This document shows, in pieces, positions 9,681 through 16,018 of a stretch of 64,000 nt of DNA. The DNA is from a virus: the IMG/VR virus record IMGVR_UViG_3300027365_000010, positions 28,454 to 92,453 of that record; one strand, 5' to 3'. The notes beneath the pieces are model-generated. The model was given only the letters and a program-made list of their open reading frames with translations. It had not been told where the DNA came from and searched no databases. The position numbers were made by a program, and so were the translations under genes. Within the stretch, counting starts at the first letter, position 1. The number at the start of each line of letters is the position of its first letter.

Positions 9681-10153
9681 TGTTTTACTAAATCCATGAA
9701 AATTTCAATCTTATCATGATTGTTAAGAATATAGATTTCATAGTCCATATTCAAACGCTTGATCTCATCCATGCTATCATCTAAGTTCCAACGCTTTTGA
9801 AATTCTTCATCATCACCCACAATAAACCGTACTTCTTTGATACCGTTCTGGCTTAATCTGTTGATACATGGAACACAAGGTGGATGTGTAATATATGCTA
9901 CAGAACCTCGTACATTCTCAGTGCTGTTATAGATAGCATTTTCTTCAGCATGTATTGTCCTTGGATACTTTTTAGAACGGTCTTCTAGGAACTCTCTCGC
10001 ATCGTCAGACTCTCTTGAAAAACCATTATATCCAAGTCCAACTGGGACATTGAGATCATTAACCAGTACACAACCCACCTTTGTAGATGGGTCTTTTGAA
10101 AATGAGGAATAATATAATGCTAACCCTACAAACCTACGTTCCCATTGATTCAT
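9668..10153 (-). CDS. cd: Deoxycytidylate deaminase
   Basis: 161 residues. HAEENAIYN (His and catalytic Glu) and PPCVPC (two zinc cysteines) are the signature of the cytidine/dCMP deaminase family. T4 cd deaminates dCMP to dUMP, feeding dTMP synthesis, so pairing with tk is functional. The gene overlaps neighbours at both ends (10150-10153 and 9668-9680), forming a tight minus-strand operon. Confidence 0.92.
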   Translation of the reverse strand: MNQWERRFVGLALYYSSFSKDPSTKVGCVLVNDLNVPVGLGYNGFSRESDDAREFLEDRSKKYPRTIHAEENAIYNSTENVRGSVAYITHPPCVPCINRLSQNGIKEVRFIVGDDEEFQKRWNLDDSMDEIKRLNMDYEIYILNNHDKIEIFMDLVKQWQS

Positions 10154-11013
10154 GTTTTATCCTTTAATTTAACTCGTTTCAAAATAGTTTGTTTAACATT
10201 ATCATAGACCTGATGTTTGTCAATGGTTCCCGAAATAGTGACATCTTCGCCTTCGTCAAGGCTCCAAGTATTCCCTGAATAAAATGTCACAATGAGATTT
10301 CCGCCTTCATCAATAAACTTGTAGAGATATTTCAACCCAAACCGGCCATCGATTGGGGTTTTACCCATAACATGAACCTTCGTAACCAGTTTATCCCCTA
10401 CTATTCCTACATATTCAGAGTTATCATAAGGTGATTCTGGGTATCCATTTTCTTGAACATAGTAATACAACGAGTTAATGCACATTAGGGTGATGTTAGT
10501 TGGGTACTGATATGGGCAATCAGGGTTTTTACTCAAAATATATTTAATATACTGTGGATCAATTTCCATCACTTCTGAAAATTCTTTGGAATGATATTTT
10601 CCAAATGTGAATTTGTTACTTTGAAAATGATCTTCAAAAATAATTACATTTTCTTCGATGATCCGATTACGTTCTTCCTCTTGACGAATTTCAGCTTGTT
10701 TAGCTTCCTCTTCCCGCTTCGCTTTGTCTTGTGCAATTTCTTCAGCGTTACGACGCTCAATCTCATTAAGCAAAACATCTGCATTGGTAGTGGACACAAA
10801 CTCAATGCCATGTTTGGATGCATAATCAACAGCCTTTTCGATAGCAGCTTCCTTATTAGTTGAAAGGTTTTTTACATAAAATGTATCCATATTGGTTTTC
10901 TGCATTCCATTTTTTGCAGTAACAACTTCTTTATGGATAACCCACAGGGTGTACATGGATTTCTTCTCACCATAGGAGATAAAAGCAGAACGTTCATTCA
11001 TATCCATCAGCAT
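10150..11013 (-). CDS. Coiled-coil protein with FGKY (DUF3820-like) segment
   Basis: About 287 residues in three parts. The N-terminus contains VSTTNADVLLNEIERR. A central Glu/Lys/Arg/Gln-rich coiled coil spans roughly residues 90-125. A C-terminal part holds FTFGKYHSKEFSEVMEIDPQYIKYIL, like the F-GKY-...-DP-YI pattern of DUF3820-type putative nucleic-acid proteins, followed by a strand-rich OB-like tail (TWSLDEGEDVTISGTI). The start is set at 11013 because AAAGGTGGGG precedes this ATG at the right distance; a GTG at 11025 lies inside that ribosome site. Function not assigned. Confidence 0.6.
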   Translation of the reverse strand: MLMDMNERSAFISYGEKKSMYTLWVIHKEVVTAKNGMQKTNMDTFYVKNLSTNKEAAIEKAVDYASKHGIEFVSTTNADVLLNEIERRNAEEIAQDKAKREEEAKQAEIRQEEERNRIIEENVIIFEDHFQSNKFTFGKYHSKEFSEVMEIDPQYIKYILSKNPDCPYQYPTNITLMCINSLYYYVQENGYPESPYDNSEYVGIVGDKLVTKVHVMGKTPIDGRFGLKYLYKFIDEGGNLIVTFYSGNTWSLDEGEDVTISGTIDKHQVYDNVKQTILKRVKLKDKT

Positions 11014-11046
11014 AATATACCCCACCTTTCAATTTATGATGTTCAC

Positions 11047-11076
11047 ATTATAACAAATGATGGATTCAAATACAAA
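11047..11076 (-). promoter_or_regulatory. Sigma70-type promoter
   Basis: Minus strand: TTTGTA (11071-11076), 18-base spacer, perfect TATAAT (11047-11052). It reads into the gene starting at 11013. The -35 overlaps the A-run of the adjacent terminator. Confidence 0.55.
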
Positions 11077-11104
11077 AAAATCTCACCATATGGTGAGATT
11101 TTTT
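11074..11104. terminator. Bidirectional hairpin terminator
   Basis: A perfect 9-bp stem (AATCTCACC / GGTGAGATT) with an ATAT loop, flanked by an A-run on the left and a T-run on the right, so it can act on either strand. It separates the 11186-12247 minus-strand genes from the 10150-11013 operon. Confidence 0.8.
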
Positions 11105-11182
11105 CAAAGAGTAGTTTCAGTGTCGGTTTTGTTCAGCCAATTGAAGTATTAGAAGGATGACACTACATAGCTCTTTTAAACT

Positions 11183-11190
11183 TATTTATA
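11183..11190 (-). promoter_or_regulatory. Late-promoter box of doubtful use
   Basis: An exact TATAAATA on the minus strand at the 3' end of the 126-aa gene. A strong terminator stands between it and the next minus-strand gene, so its activity is doubtful. Confidence 0.3.
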
Positions 11191-11566
11191 CCCGTGAGAA
11201 TAGATACTTAAGCTTTAGACGTTTAATACGATGAAGGAACTCGTCAATATCGTTACTATCGTTATCTTTATAACCAATCAGGAATACTTGATCCTTCATT
11301 TCATCTTCACTTTCAGCATTATGTTTGATGATATCAGACACACGTCGATATCCACTAACATAGGTATCCCAGTCTTTTTCCATAGTCCCAAGTGTCTTTT
11401 TAGCGGCAATGGAAATTCTCTGTATGTGTTGTTTCGAATAGAACCGAACTTCAATTACACCATCCCATCTATCACGGAACATCTTCTCTCGACTAAGACG
11501 CATTTTTACAACGTTGCCATCTTCGTCATATTCGATTTCATGTTCTAGATTTTTATCATCAGCCAT
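11186..11566 (-). CDS. Hypothetical protein (126 aa)
   Basis: Soluble, highly charged protein (MADDKNLEHEIEYDEDGNVVKMRL...). The EYDEDGNVVKMR hairpin-like start and basic C-terminus match no family I know. Its start overlaps the stop of the secreted 113-aa protein gene by 8 bases. Confidence 0.55.
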   Translation of the reverse strand: MADDKNLEHEIEYDEDGNVVKMRLSREKMFRDRWDGVIEVRFYSKQHIQRISIAAKKTLGTMEKDWDTYVSGYRRVSDIIKHNAESEDEMKDQVFLIGYKDNDSNDIDEFLHRIKRLKLKYLFSRV

Positions 11567-11900
11567 TGTTCACCTCGTCATTAATCATAGTCATACATTC
11601 TTTAAAGAATATACCAGACTGTTTTTCAATACTCAAGTCTTTATTTGCGTATACACTACTTACCATTTTTTTATAAAAATCGTAAACTTCTTGAGTATTT
11701 GCATAGCTACCTACAAATGATAATACTTTACCTTTTGGATAGTAATGGCGCAATCTATGTATTTCTAGAAATATTTCATCTGAAATAAGAGTACAACTAA
11801 TAAACTTTTTGTTAAACTCTTCCTTCCCAGCTTCTGGTATTTGCGAGGGATATGCATTAAAACTAAAGAAGAATAGTGCAGCTATTAAGAAATATTTCAT
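11559..11900 (-). CDS. Small secreted protein with signal peptide
   Basis: The first ~20 residues (MKYFLIAALFFFSFNAYPS) form a typical Sec signal peptide: a basic start, a hydrophobic core, then small residues. The mature part (~94 aa) is mixed charged, with two cysteines (in ISCTL and KECMT) that could form a disulfide, suggesting a periplasmic product. Function unknown; phage periplasmic proteins often affect lysis or superinfection, but nothing here shows that. Confidence 0.6.
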   Translation of the reverse strand: MKYFLIAALFFFSFNAYPSQIPEAGKEEFNKKFISCTLISDEIFLEIHRLRHYYPKGKVLSFVGSYANTQEVYDFYKKMVSSVYANKDLSIEKQSGIFFKECMTMINDEVNNG

Positions 11901-11938
11901 AATATTGAAACGGGGCGTATCACCCCGTTCTCCCCTAT

Positions 11939-12247
11939 TTACTTACCTTGATTTTCAAGAGTTACGAGTTTGATTTGCATGAAATCTTCTGGGAAGAAAT
12001 TGGTTGTATAGAAGATAGCATGCTTCTTTGTAACACTGTTGTACACGCCAAACGTTTCCAGTGTTCCAGTTTTCTTGCTCTTATGGAAGCATTTATAGAC
12101 TCGACTGTTATCAGCATGGAGGTTGATAAAGTCCAGTGCTTCTAGGACCAGCGAATCCAGCGGCATACGATTTTCGTTTTGTTGACGAAAGCCGCGCTGA
12201 TTACGTGGGTTGCGTTGACGGTTACGATTTTGATTTTGTTGTGTCAT
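11939..12247 (-). CDS. Arg/Asn/Gln-rich small protein, possible nucleic-acid binder
   Basis: 102 residues. The first ~28 are a low-complexity basic tail of N, Q and R with RNPRNQRGF repeats, followed by a compact domain ending in KLVTLENQGK. Such RG/RN-rich tails commonly bind RNA or DNA; this is inference. A sigma70-type promoter lies upstream. No family recognised. Confidence 0.6.
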   Translation of the reverse strand: MTQQNQNRNRQRNPRNQRGFRQQNENRMPLDSLVLEALDFINLHADNSRVYKCFHKSKKTGTLETFGVYNSVTKKHAIFYTTNFFPEDFMQIKLVTLENQGK

Positions 12248-12311
12248 AAAAAATCCTCAATAGGAGTTAGTTAGTTTTAGTTTACTTAGATCGCTCATCG
12301 ATCTGTTACCT

Positions 12312-12339
12312 AGAATACCATTTTCAGAATCTTTGTCAA
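12312..12339 (-). promoter_or_regulatory. Sigma70-type promoter
   Basis: Minus strand: TTGACA (12334-12339), 16-base spacer, TATTCT (12312-12317). It reads into the 102-aa gene at 12247. Confidence 0.65.
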
Positions 12340-12355
12340 CACATCAAAATAAAAT

Positions 12356-13252
12356 TTATATTGGTTGAATATCAACAACTTTGAAGTACGTATTACCGAT
12401 CAAAATTTCGTCACCATGTGTGATGTTTTCAATGGTTGTCTTTATATCGTTCACTGTGAACATGTACGTCTCAGGAACATCAACATAATAATCGTCTTCA
12501 AAAATTACCCTAAGCATTGGCTGTTTTTTGAATTCTATAAACTCGTCGCCGTTAAGCTCGGTGTACAACGCTTCCAACGCAATGTCTTTTTCTTCTTTTG
12601 TTTCCTTGTCTCTAACACGGACCATAGTACCTGCATCTAAACAATACAGTAGTGATATTGAAAGTCCACGACCAGTATTTTCAGTTGTAGTCTGTGCAAC
12701 AATAGACGACTTATTGTCAAATACTATGCGTCCACTCGCATAGGTGGTAACACCACAACGAATGTGATCAGGGCATTCCTCATATGCATAGCGTATCCGA
12801 TCCATGATTTCGGCAGCACCAGTGCCTTTATGAGCCGCTACAAGGATGTTTGTATCTCTTACGAACATCGCATACCATAATAGATATAACGCTGCACAGG
12901 CGGTATTATGACTTACTATACCATTACTGTAGTACTGTTGTGAATGATCATTGACTTGAATATCATACATAGTTTCTGAGTACCCTAAACTTTCGACTCT
13001 TGTCACAGACTCTAATCCATTATCGGTAAGAATGTGATCACCTACACTTATGTTTTTCACGAACGTTTCAATGCAACCATCTTTGATCACTATGTGATCA
13101 TCTGCACATTTTAAACTAAAATTTTCAGTACAGATCTCCCATACCTCAAACTCAATGGTCGTATGTAAGCTCATTATATCTTTATATCCATTGGGAGTTA
13201 ACACTTCCCAATCATCAACGATGATTGAATCCGTTATTTTCTTCTCACTCAT
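12356..13252 (-). CDS. 17: Large terminase middle fragment flanked by two split-intein halves (IntC-extein-IntN)
   Basis: 298 residues in three parts. Residues 1-116 are an intein C-terminal part ending SNGIVSHN, followed by Thr+1. Residues 117-203 match the T4 gp17 ATPase core: TACAALYLLWYAMF (just after the Walker A GK), LVAAHKGTGAAEIMDR (T4: ILAHKGSMSAEVLDR), a FDNKSSIVA strand and GRGLSISLLY, stopping where Walker B continues. Residues 204-298 start CLDAGTMVRV, an intein N-terminal part, and end at a stop. The fragment cannot package DNA alone; it needs an upstream TerL-N-IntN and a downstream IntC-TerL-C, neither in this window. A late TATAAATA box precedes it. A degraded gene is the alternative, but the reading frame and intein termini are intact. 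Confidence 0.88.
   Translation of the reverse strand: MSEKKITDSIIVDDWEVLTPNGYKDIMSLHTTIEFEVWEICTENFSLKCADDHIVIKDGCIETFVKNISVGDHILTDNGLESVTRVESLGYSETMYDIQVNDHSQQYYSNGIVSHNTACAALYLLWYAMFVRDTNILVAAHKGTGAAEIMDRIRYAYEECPDHIRCGVTTYASGRIVFDNKSSIVAQTTTENTGRGLSISLLYCLDAGTMVRVRDKETKEEKDIALEALYTELNGDEFIEFKKQPMLRVIFEDDYYVDVPETYMFTVNDIKTTIENITHGDEILIGNTYFKVVDIQPI
12359..12643 (-). other. Split intein N-half (second splice site), 95 aa
   Basis: Encodes residues 204-298, beginning at Cys1 (CLDAGTMVRVRDK), then LRVIFEDDYYVDVPETYMF and HGDEILIG, ending at the stop. Length and content fit a canonical split after the block-B region. The block-B T-x-x-H appears as P-E-T-Y, lacking the usual histidine. It would splice the extein at ...SLLY to a C-extein supplied elsewhere. 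Confidence 0.8.
12644..12904 (-). other. Terminase ATPase extein segment between the inteins
   Basis: 87 residues matching T4 gp17 from the Thr of Walker A to the strand before the Walker B acids. Both boundaries fall in catalytic motifs, the usual sites for inteins. Confidence 0.85.
12905..13252 (-). other. Split intein C-part (first splice site), atypically long, 116 aa
   Basis: Encodes residues 1-116. WEVLTPNGYKDI near the start is the region that follows block A in inteins and matches the start of AceL-TerL IntC (ILSPNGFSNF). Then come a block-B-like KCADDH, VGDHIL, and the blocks F/G tail QYYSNGIVSHN. Only about the first 20-25 intein residues are missing, so its partner IntN should be very short. 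Confidence 0.85.
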
Positions 13253-13274
13253 AATTTTACCTTTACTGTGTGAA

Positions 13275-13282
13275 TATTTATA
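13275..13282 (-). promoter_or_regulatory. T4-like late promoter
   Basis: Exact TATAAATA on the minus strand, 23 bases upstream of the terminase fragment start, indicating late expression with other packaging and structural genes. Confidence 0.75.
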
Positions 13283-13301
13283 TCACAATACCTTACTACG
13301 T

Positions 13302-13310
13302 CAATAAATA
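13302..13310 (+). promoter_or_regulatory. Possible late promoter (CAATAAATA)
   Basis: AATAAATA, one mismatch from the late consensus, 26 bases before the gp13-like start. Confidence 0.4.
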
Positions 13311-13335
13311 CTATAAAACAACAAAGGATAATAAC

Positions 13336-14094
13336 ATGCCCGAATCAAAAACTATGAAACAAGCCGTACAAGAGGTTCGTTTAACACTTGGCGATGGATT
13401 GGTTGATCTAGAACTTAGTAAAGAGCATATCAATTATGCATTAGATTTTGCAATGAAGGTGTACCGCCAACGAGCTTCTAATGCTACTGCGGAAACAGGT
13501 ACGATCTTTAAATATAAAAAATTCACACAACAATATGACTTGAGTGATACTGATATCGTTGACATCAAAGAAATAAAAAGAAACACAATAGGGTCAAGTG
13601 CAGCAACTGATTACACTCAAGATCCATTCTTGATGATGTATATGAACCAGATGATGCATGCTTTAAATCAAAATATGACATATGGAAGTATTGCCACGGT
13701 ACATATACAACATAACTATATCAAAACACTGGAACAGATTGTGGCTGGTCGCATAGACTATGCTTGGAATCCAAGCACAAAAATATTACAGATATTCAAT
13801 AAAATAGGACGTGATGAGGTATTTTTACTTGTTACTGAATCATATCGTAGCAATGATGAACTACTTAATGATGTTTATATTCGTCCATGGATTATCTCGT
13901 ATGCCGCAGCAAAGTCGAAGATGATGTTAGGTGAAGGTCGTTCTAAATTTCAGAACTTGGCAGGTCCGCAAGGTGGTGTTACACTCAATGGAAGCGAATT
14001 GAAACAAGAAGCTCAGACTGAATTGGAAAAGCTGGAAGAGCAGTTGAAAAATTCAGATACTGACGATGAAGGCTATAACATTTATTTTGGCTAA
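13336..14094 (+). CDS. 13: Neck/head-closure protein, T4 gp13-like
   Basis: 252 residues from the ATG at 13336, which has AAAGGA upstream. The N-terminal helical segment (EVRLTLGDGLVDLELSKEHINYALDFAMKVYRQR, split by charged loops) is typical of connector/neck adaptors. LIxxYAAAKSKMMLGEGRSKF followed by GGVTLNGSELKQEAQTELEKLEEQL matches the C-terminal signature of gp13 in marine T4-like phages. Gp13 and gp14 seal the filled head. Here gp13 lies 6 kb from gp14, whereas they are adjacent in T4. Confidence 0.7.
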   Translation: MPESKTMKQAVQEVRLTLGDGLVDLELSKEHINYALDFAMKVYRQRASNATAETGTIFKYKKFTQQYDLSDTDIVDIKEIKRNTIGSSAATDYTQDPFLMMYMNQMMHALNQNMTYGSIATVHIQHNYIKTLEQIVAGRIDYAWNPSTKILQIFNKIGRDEVFLLVTESYRSNDELLNDVYIRPWIISYAAAKSKMMLGEGRSKFQNLAGPQGGVTLNGSELKQEAQTELEKLEEQLKNSDTDDEGYNIYFG

Positions 14095-14103
14095 GAAGGT
14101 ACT

Positions 14104-14529
14104 ATGATCAAGTGTGTAGGTTGTCTTATATATGATAAAGATAAAGATATGTTTCTTTTACAACAACGTTCCAAGAATTCATCCCATCCTTTAAAATGGG
14201 GATTTTGGGGCGGGAAACTTGAGAAAGGTGAGAACTTTGCTCAAGGGCTGAAACGTGAAATTAAGGAAGAGTTAGGAACCTACCCGGAGTTCGACAAACT
14301 ATTCCCACTTGATGTTTTTCTTAGCGATGATACAAAATTCATATATTACTCATTCGTCATGGTTGTAGACAAATTTGATGATTTCTGTATATCAAGTAAA
14401 GAAACAAACGACTTCATATGGTTGCCGTTAAACTGTATTGGTCGTATAGATATACATGAAGGGTTACGAAAAACTCTTAAAAATAAATACCATATTCTAG
14501 AAGATATAATTGGGAGATATAAACAATAA
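14104..14529 (+). CDS. Nudix hydrolase
   Basis: 141 residues. The Nudix box GX5EX7REUXEEXGU is complete: GKLEKGENFAQGLKREIKEELG. The N-terminus KCVGCLIYDKDKDMFLLQQR is the first strand pair. It hydrolyses a nucleoside diphosphate linked to another moiety; the substrate is not predictable. ATG has AAGAAGG upstream, and its stop overlaps the next start by one base (TAATG). Confidence 0.88.
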   Translation: MIKCVGCLIYDKDKDMFLLQQRSKNSSHPLKWGFWGGKLEKGENFAQGLKREIKEELGTYPEFDKLFPLDVFLSDDTKFIYYSFVMVVDKFDDFCISSKETNDFIWLPLNCIGRIDIHEGLRKTLKNKYHILEDIIGRYKQ

Positions 14530-15320
14530 TGAAAATAAAAGACGTTCTAAATGAAGCGGTGGAAGTACATGGTAATGAACTAGTAGCTTACTGTATTGTA
14601 GTTGCGGAAGAATTTAAGAAACTACCATACCTTGACGAAGATGCATTACCATTATGGCAAGCCGTGGCTGAACATAATAATAAAATGTTATCAAAAATTC
14701 TAAAAAAGGTTAGGATCGAATATACCAGTCGTGATCCATATAAAACACAGAAAGATATGATGTACGATATCATCGTGAATAATCGTATGAAGATCTTTAA
14801 AACACCGTCGGACGAATCACATCCCGGTCTATCTGCTGTTGAAAATGACATTCTCCGAACTGTGCATGATTTTATAGGTCATCATCTTCCTAACGAAAAA
14901 GAGTTTGCTAAATTCTTAGCAAAAAATAACTTTGAAAAGAATCCCAACTATAAAACTTATCGCTTTAGTAAAAATAGCTTTACAGTACGAGGCGAAATGA
15001 ATACCTATCTGACGCATACTAAATTACTTCCTAAAAAGCTAAAGCCCGTGTTATTCACTGAAATAGTAGGGCAAATATGTACATACTTCGTGACCAATGA
15101 TTTCACTGATAACAAAGTAGCTGTAATGAAAGGTATCGACTTTGATAAAGTAGGTATGTTTACTGACAAGAATCTTACCATAAGGAAAGAGCGTTATCGA
15201 ACTATGCTTGATGATGATTCTATAGAAAAGTTCAAGACTGAATTGGGCGATTATGATAAATCAACGATAAGATGGAATCTTTTAAGTCGTGGAGAAGGAC
15301 AGGTAAGGAAGAGAGATTGA
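14529..15320 (+). CDS. Conserved phage protein with VHDxxGHH / GExxxYxxH / TExxGQ motifs
   Basis: 263 residues. The spaced motifs HPGLSAVENDILRTVHDF-IGHH, VRGEMNTYLTHT and LFTEIVGQICTYF resemble an unnamed domain I recall from large phage and plasmid proteins (NDxFRxVHDxxGH ... GExxAxxxH ... TExxGQ). The conserved His and Glu residues suggest a metal site; that is inference, and no enzyme activity is known to me. It is coupled to the Nudix gene and ends in a terminator. Confidence 0.6.
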   Translation: MKIKDVLNEAVEVHGNELVAYCIVVAEEFKKLPYLDEDALPLWQAVAEHNNKMLSKILKKVRIEYTSRDPYKTQKDMMYDIIVNNRMKIFKTPSDESHPGLSAVENDILRTVHDFIGHHLPNEKEFAKFLAKNNFEKNPNYKTYRFSKNSFTVRGEMNTYLTHTKLLPKKLKPVLFTEIVGQICTYFVTNDFTDNKVAVMKGIDFDKVGMFTDKNLTIRKERYRTMLDDDSIEKFKTELGDYDKSTIRWNLLSRGEGQVRKRD

Positions 15321-15338
15321 CCCTCTTCCTTATTTTTT
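15304..15338 (+). terminator. Rho-independent terminator
   Basis: 10-bp stem TAAGGAAGAG / CTCTTCCTTA (15304-15313 with 15323-15332) followed by a T-run. The hairpin overlaps the stop codon of the preceding gene. Confidence 0.85.
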
Positions 15339-15584
15339 ATTAATATCCTTGTTGTAGATCTCTTCTGCAAGATCGTCTTTGATTTTGAATAGGCTAAGTA
15401 CCGCGCTGATACTTTCCACCAAAACAACAAAAAGAACAAAGAATATACAAAATGCAAAATATCCAAGACCCATATCTTTAGGCTCACCCAGTGCTGTGTT
15501 AAATCCTTGAGAATCAAGCTTACTTAACACCACAAACACTAGCAGACCAGAAAGCATTAAAAATGTGAGTATTGGATATTCCAT
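15330..15584 (-). CDS. Small membrane protein (84 aa)
   Basis: Two predicted membrane helices: residues ~4-22 (ILTFLMLSGLLVFVVL) and ~43-66 (YFAFCIFFVLFVVLVESISAVLSLF), with a charged C-terminus. Likely inner-membrane; function unknown. Convergent with the preceding plus-strand gene. Confidence 0.6.
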   Translation of the reverse strand: MEYPILTFLMLSGLLVFVVLSKLDSQGFNTALGEPKDMGLGYFAFCIFFVLFVVLVESISAVLSLFKIKDDLAEEIYNKDINKK

Positions 15585-15599
15585 GTTACACCTGTATCG

Positions 15600-15956
15600 T
15601 TATTGTACTTGTACAACCAGTGAATTAAAGATACTTTCGAGATAAGCACGATGTGCTTTCGGGGCATCTTCACGATTCTTAACCATGTCAGTGATAATAG
15701 CAAAGTTGATATCACTAAAGGTAGAGCCTTCTTTGATGTCAACTACGTAGCTAACTTCACTTTCTCGTGCCACACGAATGCCTTCTTTTTTAATAAAGGT
15801 ATCACGTGGTGAACAATACGATACTTTATATTCAACTTGTGTCTCATTAAGTTTCTGAGAAACAATTGTGAAATTAACGTTTTTCCAGTGTTCCAGTGAA
15901 TTTCCAACTACGACACCACGGACATGGCGAATTTTCTCTTGATACGGCTTACTCAT
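15600..15956 (-). CDS. Hypothetical protein (118 aa)
   Basis: Soluble protein with alternating strand-like segments (VRGVVVGNSLEHWKNVNFTIVSQ..., YKVSYCSPRDTF). No motif recognised. It has its own strong promoter on the minus strand. Confidence 0.6.
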   Translation of the reverse strand: MSKPYQEKIRHVRGVVVGNSLEHWKNVNFTIVSQKLNETQVEYKVSYCSPRDTFIKKEGIRVARESEVSYVVDIKEGSTFSDINFAIITDMVKNREDAPKAHRAYLESIFNSLVVQVQ

Positions 15957-15986
15957 AAAACAATCTCCTAAGTGAATTCACTACAA

Positions 15987-16015
15987 ATTCTAAGTGATTC
16001 ACGACCGTATGTCAA
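15987..16015 (-). promoter_or_regulatory. Sigma70-type promoter
   Basis: Minus strand: TTGACA (16010-16015), 17-base spacer, TAGAAT (15987-15992). It drives the 118-aa gene and lies just after the 468-aa gene stop. Confidence 0.7.
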
Positions 16016-16018
16016 GAC

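Noticed and set aside
12356-13252. The terminase fragment as a plain pseudogene
   Set aside because: Both intein ends keep their key residues (HN|T and Cys1), the frame is open and tight, and a late promoter and start codon are in place; decay would not preserve these.
13270-13335. Longer N-terminus for the gp13-like gene (start at 13270)
   Set aside because: The extra 22 residues overlap promoter-like sequence and lack a ribosome site; AAAGGA precedes the ATG at 13336.
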